NCBI GenBank assembly: GCA_004020315.1
Contig: SAQG01000004.1
Coordinates: forward strand, 124,001-188,000
DNA from: Mesorhizobium sp.
Lineage (GTDB): Bacteria; Pseudomonadota; Alphaproteobacteria; Rhizobiales; Rhizobiaceae
Direction: 5' to 3'
Length of the DNA: 64,000 nt
The notes beneath the pieces were generated by a model. The model saw only the letters and a list, made by a program, of their open reading frames with translations, made no database searches and was not told the origin of the DNA. A program made the translations under genes and the position numbers. This document shows, piece by piece, positions 52,136 to 61,781 of this stretch (its first letter is position 1; each line of letters opens with the position of its first letter).

Positions 52136-53104
52136 TTGGGCAATCGTCCTGTCCACACCGTGATCTGGCTGCCGTCGACCTTCTATTCGGCCGTCGCCGC
52201 GACGCTTGTCGAAATGTTCGAACTGGTGAACACCATTCGCGGCGCGCCGGCGATTTCCTTCGAATTCGTGGCACGGCAGGCCGACGCCACGACGACGTCT
52301 GGAATTTCCTTTCACACCAGACGCGAACCCTCGCAACGCATGGACCTGCTGGTCCTGCTGGCCATGCCCGGCATGCAAATCCCGGAGCTTGTTGCCGCGC
52401 TGGAGGAAGAGAGCCGCCACGCCGCGCCGCTTATCGCAAGCGCGCGGCGCGACGGCGCCATCATCGCCGCGCATTGCGGGGCCGGATACTTCATGGCAGA
52501 CGCCGGTCTTCTCGACCGAAAGCGCGCGACGATCTCCTGGTGGCTGAAGACCGATGCCCAGCGCCGCTTTCCGAAGGTGCGTTGGGACGCTTCGCGTGTG
52601 CTGATCGGGGACGGACGGATCTATACTTGCGGCGGCGGTTTTTCAGGCCTGGAGCTCGGCAAGGCACTTCTGCGGGATCTTGGCTTCGCCAGGGAGGAGC
52701 GCCTGGTTCGCAAATTGCTGGTGCTGCCGCCGTCGCGGCAGATCCAGACACCCTACGAGTTCCCTCTCGCCGATCTGCTGCCTTCGCAAGAGCCGTTCCG
52801 CGACCGGATAGAAGCCTTGTCCAGAAAGCAGCTCAAGGCGCTCGACCTTGCCTTCCTCGGCGCGCAACTCGGTCTGTCACCGCGAACGCTGGCGCGTCGG
52901 TTTTCCGATGAATTGCACACCACTCCCGGCCGGTGGATCCAGGACCGGCGCCTTGAGGCCGCGAAGGCGCTTCTTGAAAGCACCAAACTCGGTATTTCGG
53001 AAATATGTTACCAGGTCGGATACCGGGATACGGCCTCATTCAGCCGGCTTTTCAACCGCGTGATCGGACTGCCGCCGGGTGAATACCGGCGCCAGAGCCA
53101 GTAG
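52136..53104 (+). CDS. GlxA-type AraC family regulator (DJ-1/PfpI + HTH)
   Basis: A 322-residue regulator. The N-terminal DJ-1/PfpI-like domain (~1-190, with AAHCGAGYFMADAGLL at the nucleophile-elbow position) precedes the AraC HTH (~225-320, LGLSPRTLARRF and LGISEICYQVGYRDTASFSR). The only start fitting the domain is TTG at 52136, with AAGGAGG (52125-52131) 4 bp upstream. It is divergent from the oxidoreductase gene and is likely its regulator. Confidence 0.87.
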   Translation: MGNRPVHTVIWLPSTFYSAVAATLVEMFELVNTIRGAPAISFEFVARQADATTTSGISFHTRREPSQRMDLLVLLAMPGMQIPELVAALEEESRHAAPLIASARRDGAIIAAHCGAGYFMADAGLLDRKRATISWWLKTDAQRRFPKVRWDASRVLIGDGRIYTCGGGFSGLELGKALLRDLGFAREERLVRKLLVLPPSRQIQTPYEFPLADLLPSQEPFRDRIEALSRKQLKALDLAFLGAQLGLSPRTLARRFSDELHTTPGRWIQDRRLEAAKALLESTKLGISEICYQVGYRDTASFSRLFNRVIGLPPGEYRRQSQ

Positions 53105-53256
53105 ACATCGGCTGGACTTAGAGCGCGGCGGATCGCGCGCTTGTGAAGCACTGGTCTGTCGGAAAGGGCGGCCAGGCCTTTGACCTCGGCGCGGCAAGAC
53201 CTAGGTTAAGCGAGGGCTTTTCGCCCGCTCCTTTCCATTCCCCACGGAGATCAGTC

Positions 53257-54204
53257 TTGCAGAAACGTCGTCTCGGTCAAACCGACCTGTCCATCGCGCC
53301 GCTCGTTCTGGGTGGCAACGTCTTCGGCTGGACCGCCGACGAGAAAACCTCTTTCGACCTGCTCGACCGGTTCGTCGGCGCCGGCCTCAACGCCATCGAC
53401 ACGGCCGATTCCTATTCGCGCTGGGCTCCCGGCAACAAGGGGGGCGAATCCGAAACCATCATCGGCAAATGGATGAAGAGCCGCGGCAATCGCGACAAGG
53501 TCGTGGTGATCACCAAGGTCGGGTCGGACATGGGACAGGGCAGGAAAGATCTCTCCGCGGCCTATATCGAAAAGGCGATCGATGCGTCGCTGAAGCGGCT
53601 GCAGACCGATGTCGTCGATCTCTATCTGTCGCACTGGCCGGACCCGACCACCCCCTACGAGGAAACGCTCGGCGCCTACCAGAAGCTGCTCGACAAGGGC
53701 AAGATCCGCTACGTCGGCGCCTCCAATCTCGACGCCGGCCAGTTGCGCGCCGCGCTCGACGTGGCAAGTCTGCGGGGCCTGCCGCGCTACGCAGTGCTGC
53801 AGCCGGAGTACAATCTCTACGATCGCGCCTCTTTCGATGGGCCGCTCCGCGATCTGTGCATGGCAGAGGATATCGGCGTCATCACCTATTTCAGCCTCGC
53901 CAAGGGGTTTTTGAGCGGCAAGTACCGCAGCGAAACCGATCTCGGCAAAAGCGCGCGTGGCGACGGCGTGAAGGGCTATCTCAACGCCCGCGGCATGCGC
54001 ATCCTGGCAGCACTCGACGCCGTGTCGGCGCGTCACTCGGCCAAGCAGGCGGAAGTGGCGCTCGCCTGGGTGATCGCGCGGCCCGGCGTCACCGCGCCGA
54101 TCGCCAGCGCCACGAAGCTGGACCAGGTCGATAGCCTCGTCCGCGCCGCATCATTGAGCCTCAGTCCGGACGATATCGCCGAGCTCGACAGTACGAGTGC
54201 ATAG
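53257..54204 (+). CDS. Aldo/keto reductase
   Basis: A 315-residue (beta/alpha)8 oxidoreductase. Catalytic tetrad residues: Asp in AIDTADSYSRW, Tyr in the same segment, Lys in VVVITKVGSD and His in DLYLSHWPDP. I chose TTG 53257, with ACGGAGA 7 bp upstream, because QKRRLGQTDLSIAPLVLGGN is the usual N-terminus; an ATG-like start at 53143 would add 38 unlike residues. It reduces aldehydes or ketones with NADPH. Confidence 0.88.
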   Translation: MQKRRLGQTDLSIAPLVLGGNVFGWTADEKTSFDLLDRFVGAGLNAIDTADSYSRWAPGNKGGESETIIGKWMKSRGNRDKVVVITKVGSDMGQGRKDLSAAYIEKAIDASLKRLQTDVVDLYLSHWPDPTTPYEETLGAYQKLLDKGKIRYVGASNLDAGQLRAALDVASLRGLPRYAVLQPEYNLYDRASFDGPLRDLCMAEDIGVITYFSLAKGFLSGKYRSETDLGKSARGDGVKGYLNARGMRILAALDAVSARHSAKQAEVALAWVIARPGVTAPIASATKLDQVDSLVRAASLSLSPDDIAELDSTSA

Positions 54205-54295
54205 AAGCCGGCGCCAAGCGGCGGCCTGCTCAAACAGCGCCAGGGGCCGTGCGCGGCGGCGGCGGTTTGACGATCTTACCGGTCAAGCAGATGAT

Positions 54296-55090
54296 TCAGG
54301 CCGGGGCATCGAAGCCCAGTTCCCTCAGCCGCTTCACCGCCGTCGGCGGCAGGGGCGGCGGGTTCGGCGCGCGGGAGGCCTCGATGAGCAGCTGGTCGCA
54401 GGCGGCTTCCGTCTCGCCGATCAGCCGTTCCATGAATTCCTCCTTGCCCAACCCCGCCGGGATCGGCGGCAGGAAGCGGGCCTTGATCGTGCCGGGATAG
54501 CGCAGGAATTTCCGGCGCGGCCAGTAGAGGCCGGCGACATGGGCAACCGGCACCACCGGAACGCCAAGCTGGGTGTAGAGCTCGACGATGCCGTATTTGT
54601 AGGCCGGCTCGTCGCCCGGCGCTCGCCGCGTGCCCTCGGGGTAGATGATCAGCTGGCGGGGATTGCGCGCCAGCTCCTGCCTGGTCGCGGCGACCACCGC
54701 TTTCAGCGCCTTCGAGCGGCTGCCGCGGTCGACCGGGATCATCCGCATTTTCAGGATGTACCAGCCGAAGAACGGGATCCAGGTCAGTTCCCGCTTCAGG
54801 ATGTAGATCGGATCCTGCAGGAAGGGGAAGAAGGCGATCGCGTCCCAAAAGGACTGGTGCTTCGGCGCCAGGATGAAGGAACCCTCGGGCAGGTCTTCCT
54901 GGCCGGTGATCTCGCTTTTGGTGCCGGCGATCTTGTCGTAGAGCCACATGCTGGTGCGCGACCAGAATTTCGGCACGAACCAGGCGCGGTGGCGCGGCGA
55001 CAGGAAATAGTACGGGGTCCAGAGGATCATCTGGACGATCAGATTGACGTAGAAGACGAAGTTGAACGCCAGCGAGCGGACATAAAGCAT
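54296..55090 (-). CDS. plsC: 1-acyl-sn-glycerol-3-phosphate acyltransferase (PlsC-like)
   Basis: A 264-residue membrane-bound acyltransferase. An N-terminal hydrophobic segment (~5-30) is followed by the HX4D motif HQSFWD (78-83) and YPEGTRRAPG for acceptor binding, then VPVVPVAHVAGLYW. It acylates lysophosphatidic acid to phosphatidic acid at the inner membrane. No operon partner. Confidence 0.9.
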   Translation of the reverse strand: MLYVRSLAFNFVFYVNLIVQMILWTPYYFLSPRHRAWFVPKFWSRTSMWLYDKIAGTKSEITGQEDLPEGSFILAPKHQSFWDAIAFFPFLQDPIYILKRELTWIPFFGWYILKMRMIPVDRGSRSKALKAVVAATRQELARNPRQLIIYPEGTRRAPGDEPAYKYGIVELYTQLGVPVVPVAHVAGLYWPRRKFLRYPGTIKARFLPPIPAGLGKEEFMERLIGETEAACDQLLIEASRAPNPPPLPPTAVKRLRELGFDAPA

Positions 55091-55169
55091 GCAGGAAGAG
55101 CCCGGTGAGGAGGTGTGCGTTGGTTACACCAAGCGCGGGCAAAAAGGAAACGGTGCGATGGCCCGTTCG

Positions 55170-56081
55170 TCAGGCCTGCCATGTCGCTTGCACCAGCCGT
55201 TTCTTCAGGCGTGGGGCGGCGAAGTCGAGGAACGCACGCAGTTTCACCGGCAGCAGACCCTGGCCGGCATGCACGAGACTGACCGGCCATGGCTGCGGCT
55301 CGAATGCCTCCAGCACGGTTCGGAGTGTGCCCGACCGCACCGCAGCTGTGATCTGGTAGGAAAGCACCCTCGTCAACCCGACGCCGGCAATCGCGGCATC
55401 GACCGCCGCTTCCGCGGTGTTGACCCGAAGCCGTGAGCGGATCGGAACGGTGAGGTCGGTCTTGCCGGTGGCAAAAGTCCATGCGGCGGGAGCGGTGAGC
55501 CCCTCGAAGGTGATGCAGCTGTGTGCCGCAAGGTCTTGCGGGGTCTCCGGCGTGCCGTGCTCGGCCAGATAGGCCGGGCTCGCGCAAACAACGCGCCGGA
55601 TCGAACCGATGCGGGTAGCGACCAGGCTCGAGTCGGGAAGCTCGCCTATGCGGACGGCGAGATCGATGTGCTCTTCGGTCAACTGGGTTAACCGGTCCGC
55701 GAGCATCAGGCGGATAGCCACGTCAGGGTAGGCGGCGAGGAAGCCGGTGACGACCGGCAGCACATGCAGGCGGCCAAAGACGATTGGTGCGGTGATGATC
55801 AGTTCGCCCGTCGGGGCGCTGTATTCGCCGGCGGCGGTCCGCTCCGCCTCGCCGACCTCGTCGAGAATGCGACGGCAGGCAGCGAGGTAGGCGTGACCCG
55901 CGTCGGTCAGCGTCAGCTGCCGCGTCGAGCGGTTGAGGAGACGCGTCTTCAGATGCCGCTCCAGGTCGGAGACCTTGCGGCTGACCGTTGCAAGCGGGAT
56001 GCCGAAACGGCGCCCGGCGGCCGAAAGGCTGCCGGCCTCCACTGCGGCGACGAAAAGCGACATGGCCTCGAGGCGATCCAT
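55170..56081 (-). CDS. LysR family transcriptional regulator
   Basis: A 303-residue regulator from ATG 56081. The N-terminal HTH (MDRLEAMSLFVAAVEAGSLS, then RRFGIPLATVSRKVSDLE) and a C-terminal periplasmic-binding-like effector domain are typical. It is divergent from the peroxidase-like/DUF1348/PNPOx gene set, which it probably controls; the 106-bp gap holds the shared promoter. Confidence 0.92.
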   Translation of the reverse strand: MDRLEAMSLFVAAVEAGSLSAAGRRFGIPLATVSRKVSDLERHLKTRLLNRSTRQLTLTDAGHAYLAACRRILDEVGEAERTAAGEYSAPTGELIITAPIVFGRLHVLPVVTGFLAAYPDVAIRLMLADRLTQLTEEHIDLAVRIGELPDSSLVATRIGSIRRVVCASPAYLAEHGTPETPQDLAAHSCITFEGLTAPAAWTFATGKTDLTVPIRSRLRVNTAEAAVDAAIAGVGLTRVLSYQITAAVRSGTLRTVLEAFEPQPWPVSLVHAGQGLLPVKLRAFLDFAAPRLKKRLVQATWQA

Positions 56082-56187
56082 GCTTCTCCCGGAAAATGGA
56101 AGGATTGGTTGCACATATGACATCTACATCCGAAAGATGGAAGGGGCTATGTTGGTGGCGAAGCTGATCGACCAGAAGGAAATACCG

Positions 56188-56772
56188 ATGCCCCGTATCC
56201 CTACACCCGCGTCCATAGAGGCCGCGCCTGCTGCGTCGCAGCCGATGTTGCATGCCGTCGAGAAGCAACTCGGCGTCGTGCCAACCCTTTTCAGGCTCGT
56301 TTCCAATAGCCCGGCTGCGCTTGAAGGCTATCTCAGCCTGTCCGGAGCACTTGCCAAGGGCCGCCTGGCCGCGCCGACGCGCGAGCGCATCGCTCTGGCG
56401 GTCGCCGAGATCAATGGCTGCAGTTACTGCCTTTCCGCCCACACCTATCTCGGCAAGAACCTCGCCAAGCTTGACGATGCCGAAATGGTCGCCAACCGCG
56501 CGGGCGGGTCCAATGATCCCAAGGCCGCCGCGGCGGTGCGTTTCGCGGCCAAGATTGCGCGCGACCGCGGCCACATCGGTGACGAGGATCTCAGCGCCGT
56601 CCGGCTCGCAGGCTACGACGATGCTCAGATCATCGAGATCGTCCAGCATGTCGCTCTCAATGTCTGGACCAACTATCTCAATGAGGTTGCCAGGACGGAG
56701 ATCGACTTTCCGATAGTTTCTGCCGCAAGGCAGCCTGAATTCAGCGCCCCAGTGCCATTGGTCGTGGCGTGA
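56188..56772 (+). CDS. Carboxymuconolactone decarboxylase-family (AhpD-like) protein
   Basis: A 194-residue helical protein from ATG 56188 (AGAAGGAAA upstream). The redox motif [10 protein letters not shown] gives Cys78, Cys81 and His85, as in AhpD-type alkylhydroperoxidases. It probably detoxifies peroxides with a thiol partner. It starts a co-directional set divergent from LysR. Confidence 0.88.
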   Translation: MPRIPTPASIEAAPAASQPMLHAVEKQLGVVPTLFRLVSNSPAALEGYLSLSGALAKGRLAAPTRERIALAVAEINGCSYCLSAHTYLGKNLAKLDDAEMVANRAGGSNDPKAAAAVRFAAKIARDRGHIGDEDLSAVRLAGYDDAQIIEIVQHVALNVWTNYLNEVARTEIDFPIVSAARQPEFSAPVPLVVA

Positions 56773-56792
56773 GCTCGTCGCAAGGAGTTCCC

Positions 56793-57263
56793 ATGTCTGA
56801 AAGCCGCCCGCCGCTACCACCATTCACCGCCGAGACCGCCGCACAGAAGGCACGCATGGCGGAGGATGCCTGGAACTCCCGTGATCCGGCACGGGTCGCG
56901 CTTGCCTACACAATCGACAGCCGCTGGCGCAACCGTGCCGAGTTCCTGCAAGGGCGCGACGCCATCCAGGCCTTCCTCATGCGCAAATGGGATCGCGAAC
57001 GCGACTACCGGCTCATCAAGGAGGTCTGGGCCTTCCGCGACAACCGTATCGCCGTGCGTTTCGCTTATGAATGGCACGACGACAGCGGTTCGTGGTTTCG
57101 CAGCTACGGCAACGAGAACTGGGAGTTCGATGAGCATGGATTGATGCGCTTGCGCATCGCCAGCATCAACGACCTGCCGATCCGCGAGGCCGACCGCAAA
57201 TATCATTGGCCGCTTGGCCGCCGGCCGGACGATCATCCCTCCCTATCGGAGCTCGGCCTTTAA
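56793..57263 (+). CDS. DUF1348 (NTF2-like) protein
   Basis: A 156-residue single-domain protein with SnoaL/NTF2-like fold: [38 protein letters not shown] and [19 protein letters not shown] are characteristic of DUF1348. AAGGAG precedes ATG 56793. Enzymatic role unknown. It lies 20 bp after the AhpD-like gene, so the two are likely co-transcribed. Confidence 0.86.
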   Translation: MSESRPPLPPFTAETAAQKARMAEDAWNSRDPARVALAYTIDSRWRNRAEFLQGRDAIQAFLMRKWDRERDYRLIKEVWAFRDNRIAVRFAYEWHDDSGSWFRSYGNENWEFDEHGLMRLRIASINDLPIREADRKYHWPLGRRPDDHPSLSELGL

Positions 57264-57275
57264 AGGGGGCTTTCC

Positions 57276-57908
57276 ATGAATGCTCACGCCTTCACCAGCG
57301 ATGTCGCCTTTACGCCAACCGTCAAGGCGATCCAGGCCCGCAAAGGCTCACGTGATGCCTATGCCCGCGTCGAGGAGCGCGGCGGCTGGCAAGCTGATAT
57401 CACGCCCGATCTCGCCGCCTTCATCGAGGCGCAGACCAGCGTCTTCCTGTCGACGGCCAATGGTGAGGGCCAGCCCTACATCCAGCATCGCGGCGGGCCG
57501 GCCGGCTTTCTCAAGGTGCTCGACGAGCGGACGATCGGCTTCGCCGATTTCTCCGGCAACAGGCAATTCATCACCCAGGGCAATCTGGACGACAACCCCC
57601 GCGCTTTCCTGTTCCTGATCGATTATGCGCACCGGCAGCGCATCAAGATCTGGGGCAGTGCGCGTGTCGTCGAGGACGACGCCGAACTGATGGCGAAGCT
57701 GATGCCGGAAGGCTATAAGGCGCGGCCCGAGCAGATCATCCTTTTCACGGTTTCGGCCTGGGATTCCAATTGCCCGCAGCACATTCCACAGCGTTTCGAA
57801 GCGGCCGATGTGGCGGCGGCGCTGGCCGAGCGGGACAAGCGTATCGAACGTCTCGAACAGGAGATCGCGCGCTTGCGCAGCGCCTCATGCGCCACGGTCA
57901 AGGAATGA
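57276..57908 (+). CDS. Pyridoxamine 5'-phosphate oxidase family protein
   Basis: A 210-residue split-barrel flavoprotein. SVFLSTANGEGQPYIQHRGG, FADFSGNRQFITQGNLDDNP and INI-like KIWGSARVVEDDAELMAKLM mark the FMN-binding barrel. A C-terminal coiled stretch (ERDKRIERLEQEIARLR) may promote dimerisation. It lies 12 bp after DUF1348 in the LysR-controlled set; general role in redox or stress chemistry is likely. Confidence 0.86.
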   Translation: MNAHAFTSDVAFTPTVKAIQARKGSRDAYARVEERGGWQADITPDLAAFIEAQTSVFLSTANGEGQPYIQHRGGPAGFLKVLDERTIGFADFSGNRQFITQGNLDDNPRAFLFLIDYAHRQRIKIWGSARVVEDDAELMAKLMPEGYKARPEQIILFTVSAWDSNCPQHIPQRFEAADVAAALAERDKRIERLEQEIARLRSASCATVKE

Positions 57909-57926
57909 TACCGGGTGCAGATCGGC

Positions 57927-58646
57927 TCAGTTCGGCGCAGCAGCCTCGGCCAGCGCGATGCCGGTTGGCGTCGGCTTCACCGGCACGATGCCGCGCGCCA
58001 GCGCCAGCAGATATTTGTTGTATTCGGTGAACAGCACGCGCAGGGCCCTCGGCTTGGTCAGCCAGCCGCCATTGCCAAGATTGCTGTTGACCACCGGATA
58101 GGGCTCGAGCTTGGCCTTGTGCAGCAGCCGGCCCATTTCCAGCAGGCTGCGCGGCATGTGATAGTTGTTGGTCACGAGAATCACCGTGCCATAGGCGTGG
58201 TCTTCCACCCACTTGGCACTTTCCTCGGCATTGCCGATCGTGTCGAGTGCGGCGCGGTCGATGTCGACGCAGCAGGAGAACAATTTCTTGTCGCCGCGGG
58301 TCGCGACCTGAAGCTGGCGGCGGCTGGCGGAGGGATGCACGCCGCTGATCAGCAGCCGCTCGCCCTTGCCGGACGCAAGCAGACCCATAGCGGCGTCGAG
58401 ACGCGAATGGCCGCCGGTCAGCACGATGATGGCATCGGCTTTTGCCGGATTGGTAGGGGTCGCGAGGCGGCTGACAGTGTTGGCGAACCAGCCGAAGCCG
58501 CCGGCAAACAGCGTTGCCAGCACGAGCAGAAAGAAAGCGGAGATGCGCAATGCGCCCGCCAATCGGCTGGGCTTGGCGCGCTCACGGGAAGGCACAATCA
58601 CCAAGGGCAACTGTCCAGCCGTTCCGGTCGACTCGCGCGCGTCCAT
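57927..58646 (-). CDS. YdcF family protein (DUF218)
   Basis: A 239-residue membrane-anchored protein. One N-terminal transmembrane helix (about 30-52) precedes the DUF218 domain with DAIIVLTGGHSRLDAAMGLL and an NNYHMPRSLLEM motif. Relatives include ElyC/SanA, implicated in envelope peptidoglycan or vancomycin sensitivity. It is next to ftsX but separated by 81 bp and probably expressed apart. Confidence 0.85.
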   Translation of the reverse strand: MDARESTGTAGQLPLVIVPSRERAKPSRLAGALRISAFFLLVLATLFAGGFGWFANTVSRLATPTNPAKADAIIVLTGGHSRLDAAMGLLASGKGERLLISGVHPSASRRQLQVATRGDKKLFSCCVDIDRAALDTIGNAEESAKWVEDHAYGTVILVTNNYHMPRSLLEMGRLLHKAKLEPYPVVNSNLGNGGWLTKPRALRVLFTEYNKYLLALARGIVPVKPTPTGIALAEAAAPN

Positions 58647-58727
58647 CGTCTTTATCGTTAACCCTGAAATGCGGCGTTTAGTAGGTCAAAAAGCACACAT
58701 TACGTTACGCTAATTCTCTATTCGTGA

Positions 58728-59717
58728 TCACCCCGCGTCCGGCTGGCGGACATCGATGTCGCTGAGATAGGTGACGACGGTGACATGGGAGGTTGCCGCC
58801 GTCAGCGCACCGATGACCAGCACCATGAGAACGACGCCGAGATAGCCCGCCGAACCGATGGCGAAATTGCCGAACAGTGCGGTCGCCTGATCGGCCTCCG
58901 GTGTTGCCATGTTGCGCGACGACCACCATGAGAAGACGATGAAGACCAGCACCGCCGCCGCACCCCCGGCGGCTGCGCCCTTCATGCCGGTGATGAGAAA
59001 GTGGTGGCGGAATTCGCGCGCGATGAAGCGCGCTTCGGCGCCGACGAAATGCAGCACCTCGATGATGTGGCCGTTGCCGGCCATGGCGCCGCGCGTTGCG
59101 AACACCACGGTCAGCACGGTTGCCGACAGCATCAGCGCCAGCACGGCGATGCCGATGGTCACCGTGGTTCGGGCCATGGCCACGAGCCGGTCGACCCAGG
59201 TGCGATGGTCGTCAAGTGCTGCGCTGGGCAGTTTTGGCGTGATTGCGGCGCGCATGGCGGCGAAGTCGGGCGGGTTGCTCTCGTCTATGGTGACGATGAT
59301 CAGACGCGGCACCGGCAGGTCGTCGATGTTGAGACCCGAGCCAAGCCACGGCTCCAGCAGCCGCGCCGTGGCGTCGCGGTCGACGATCCTGGCGCTCTTC
59401 ACGCCAGGAAATTCGCCGGCGATCTGCGAGGCCTGGGCAAGTGCTGCCTCCATGTCGAGGCCATCTACCGGCTTGATCTGGATCGTCGCCTCGCGTGAGA
59501 TCTGGTTCTCCCAGACCGAGGCGGTGTCGCGCACCAGCGTCACCGCGCCGAAGGTCAGGCAGGAGAGGAACGTCATTATGGCAATGACCAGGACCAGCGC
59601 CCGGCCGGCGATGTTCTGCGCCGGCACGATCGGGGCCATCTTGCGCTGAACGCGCTGCGTCGTCGCAGCCTTCCCGGCGTGTTGGTCTTCGACATGGCGA
59701 ACGGAAAGGTCAGTCAT
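58728..59717 (-). CDS. ftsX: Cell division ABC permease FtsX
   Basis: A 329-residue permease with about four transmembrane segments: one near 42-65 and three in the C-terminal half, with a periplasmic loop between the first two. It overlaps ftsE by 8 bp. FtsEX at the division site activates peptidoglycan hydrolases. The sequence is divergent but the position after ftsE is diagnostic. Confidence 0.92.
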   Translation of the reverse strand: MTDLSVRHVEDQHAGKAATTQRVQRKMAPIVPAQNIAGRALVLVIAIMTFLSCLTFGAVTLVRDTASVWENQISREATIQIKPVDGLDMEAALAQASQIAGEFPGVKSARIVDRDATARLLEPWLGSGLNIDDLPVPRLIIVTIDESNPPDFAAMRAAITPKLPSAALDDHRTWVDRLVAMARTTVTIGIAVLALMLSATVLTVVFATRGAMAGNGHIIEVLHFVGAEARFIAREFRHHFLITGMKGAAAGGAAAVLVFIVFSWWSSRNMATPEADQATALFGNFAIGSAGYLGVVLMVLVIGALTAATSHVTVVTYLSDIDVRQPDAG

Positions 59718-60369
59718 AGATATCCAGCCTTCCGCCGGCCAGGATCATGCGCCGCGCGTCGACCTGTTCCATCAGGCCGAGGTCGTGCGTTGCGATCACC
59801 ACCGCGGTGCCCAGCCGGTTGAGTTCGATGAACAGCCGCAGCAGGCGTCGCGCCAGCGGCGGATCGACGTTGCCTGTAGGCTCGTCGGCAAGCAGGATCT
59901 CCGGCTGCTCGATCAGCGCCCTGGCGATTGCGGCGCGCTGCTTCTCGCCGCCCGACAGGACCGGCGGCAGCACATGCATGCGCTCGCCAAGGCCGACCCA
60001 TTTCAAGAGCTCGGTCACATCGGTGCGGTAGCTCGCCTCCTCGCGCCCGCGCACGCGCAGCGGCAAGGCCACGTTCTCATAGGTCGTCATGTGGTCGAGC
60101 AGGCGAAAGTCCTGGAACACCACGCCGATGCGCCGCCGCAGATGCGGCAGCTCTGCGCGCGAGATGCGCGAGCGGTCTTTGCCGAAGATAGTGATCAGCC
60201 CGCGCGTCGGCTTGAGCGACATGAACAGAAGCCGCAGCAGCGTCGTCTTGCCGGCGCCCGAAGGGCCGCTCAGGAACTGGAAGGAGCGCTCCGGTATGTG
60301 CAAGGAAATGTCGCGGAGGATTTCCGGACCCATGCCATAGCGGAGGCCGACATTTTCGAAGCGGATCAC
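59710..60369 (-). CDS. ftsE: Cell division ATP-binding protein FtsE
   Basis: A 219-residue ABC ATPase. Walker A GPSGAGKTT is at 35-43, signature LSGGEKQR near 138, Walker B ILLADEPTGNVDP follows. FtsE drives FtsX conformational change during division. ftsE-ftsX overlap is conserved. The gene upstream (60565) is divergent. Confidence 0.95.
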   Translation of the reverse strand: MIRFENVGLRYGMGPEILRDISLHIPERSFQFLSGPSGAGKTTLLRLLFMSLKPTRGLITIFGKDRSRISRAELPHLRRRIGVVFQDFRLLDHMTTYENVALPLRVRGREEASYRTDVTELLKWVGLGERMHVLPPVLSGGEKQRAAIARALIEQPEILLADEPTGNVDPPLARRLLRLFIELNRLGTAVVIATHDLGLMEQVDARRMILAGGRLDIYD

Positions 60370-60564
60370 GTTCGACGACCTGAAACTTGCGGCGGCGACG
60401 AGCCAGCCTTCTCTGAGAAAGGACCATCGGCCGGCATGGTTAACCGGCGGTTAATTCTGAGGTTTTTTGGGCGCGTCACAGGGGTACCGATGGGGAAGCG
60501 TTAACCATTTCCGTTTACGCAAAAGAAACGAAGAGCGAACAAGTGCTGTAGTGCTGGGGCCGTG

Positions 60565-61212
60565 ATGGCTGAGGATCGAACCGCGCGCCCGGTTTCCGGC
60601 GAAATCATGACCGATTCGGCCGCAAATCCTGCGCCGGAACGCATTAAGCGTGATCCAGCCGATGACATCGTCGACGCCGACTACGAGGTGCTGCCGCGCT
60701 TTACCGGCAGCATGGACCCTTCACCGCCGCTTTCGCGGGTGATCGCCACGCCGTCGATCGAAGGCATGGAGATGCTGCGCAAGCCCAAAGCTGCGATGGA
60801 ACGGCTGCGGGCGTCGCGCGGCGGGCCGATCTTCTGGATCGCCGGCCTCAGTGCGGCGTTTGCAGCCTTCTGGATCTCGGGCGGGCACGCGCTGGTGCGT
60901 CAGGCGCCGCTTCTTCTCGCGGCACAGGAAACGGGCGCTGCATTCACCATTTCAGGCGTCACGTCGCGTATCGATGCGTCCGGGCCGGAACCTGTCCTGT
61001 TCGTCGGTGGCGAGGCCGCGAACGACGGCGCCAGCCCGTCGCCATTGCCGCCGCTGGAAATCCGGATCACCGGCAATGACAGCCGCACAACCCGCTATAC
61101 GCTGGGGACATTCAACCGTTCGCTGGCGCCTGGTGAAAGATTTGGCTTTTCCAGCCGGCTCGACGTGCCTAGAAACGGGGTCAAGACCGTCTCGGTCACC
61201 TTCGCCAATTAG
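60565..61212 (+). CDS. Conserved hypothetical membrane protein between ftsE and hpt
   Basis: A 215-residue protein with an N-terminal acidic cytosolic part (~1-85), one transmembrane segment (about 93-110, GGPIFWIAGLSAAFAAFWIS) and a periplasmic beta-rich C-terminus. In rhizobia this position often holds an MJ0042-type zinc-ribbon protein; no Cys4 ribbon is present here, so the N-terminal zinc ribbon appears lost. It is followed 26 bp later by hpt. Confidence 0.75.
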   Translation: MAEDRTARPVSGEIMTDSAANPAPERIKRDPADDIVDADYEVLPRFTGSMDPSPPLSRVIATPSIEGMEMLRKPKAAMERLRASRGGPIFWIAGLSAAFAAFWISGGHALVRQAPLLLAAQETGAAFTISGVTSRIDASGPEPVLFVGGEAANDGASPSPLPPLEIRITGNDSRTTRYTLGTFNRSLAPGERFGFSSRLDVPRNGVKTVSVTFAN

Positions 61213-61238
61213 GGCAATCATTTCTGGAAAGGCAGCCA

Positions 61239-61781
61239 ATGCCAGTCGTGCGCGGCAAGGATATCGAGGTCCTGTTTTCGGCATCGGCGATTGCCCGCCG
61301 CAATCTGGAGCTCGCCAAGGAGATCGCCGGGCACGACTATCATGACCTTCTGGTGATTTCGGTGCTGAAAGGATCGTTCATCTTCGCCGCCGATCTCATC
61401 CGCGCCATGCACGATGTCGGCCTGTCGCCCGAGGTCGAGTTCATCTTCATCTCCAGCTATGGTGCGGGCACCACCAGCGGCGAGGTGAGGGTGCTGCGCG
61501 ACATCGACAATGAGGTCGCCGGCCGCGACGTGCTGTTGATCGACGACATTCTCGAATCCGGCAAGACGTTGTCCTTCACCCGCGACCTGATGCTGTCGCG
61601 CGGCGCCAAAAGCTGTGCCATCGCCGTGCTGCTTGACAAGCGCATGCGCCGCCAGACCGCGCTCAACGCCGACTATGTCGGCTTCGACTGCCCCGACTAT
61701 TTCGTCGTCGGCTACGGCATGGATGTCGCCCACGCCTTTCGCGAACTGCCATTCGTCGGCGTCGTCAAGGGCGACGCCTAG
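61239..61781 (+). CDS. hpt: Hypoxanthine phosphoribosyltransferase
   Basis: A 180-residue purine salvage enzyme. The PRPP-binding loop VLLIDDILESGKT is at 98-110, the SVLKGSFIFAADLIRA segment at ~41-55 and SSYGAGTTSGEV at ~72-83. It converts hypoxanthine or guanine to IMP/GMP. Its TAG overlaps the left end of a 144-bp palindromic element. Confidence 0.94.
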   Translation: MPVVRGKDIEVLFSASAIARRNLELAKEIAGHDYHDLLVISVLKGSFIFAADLIRAMHDVGLSPEVEFIFISSYGAGTTSGEVRVLRDIDNEVAGRDVLLIDDILESGKTLSFTRDLMLSRGAKSCAIAVLLDKRMRRQTALNADYVGFDCPDYFVVGYGMDVAHAFRELPFVGVVKGDA

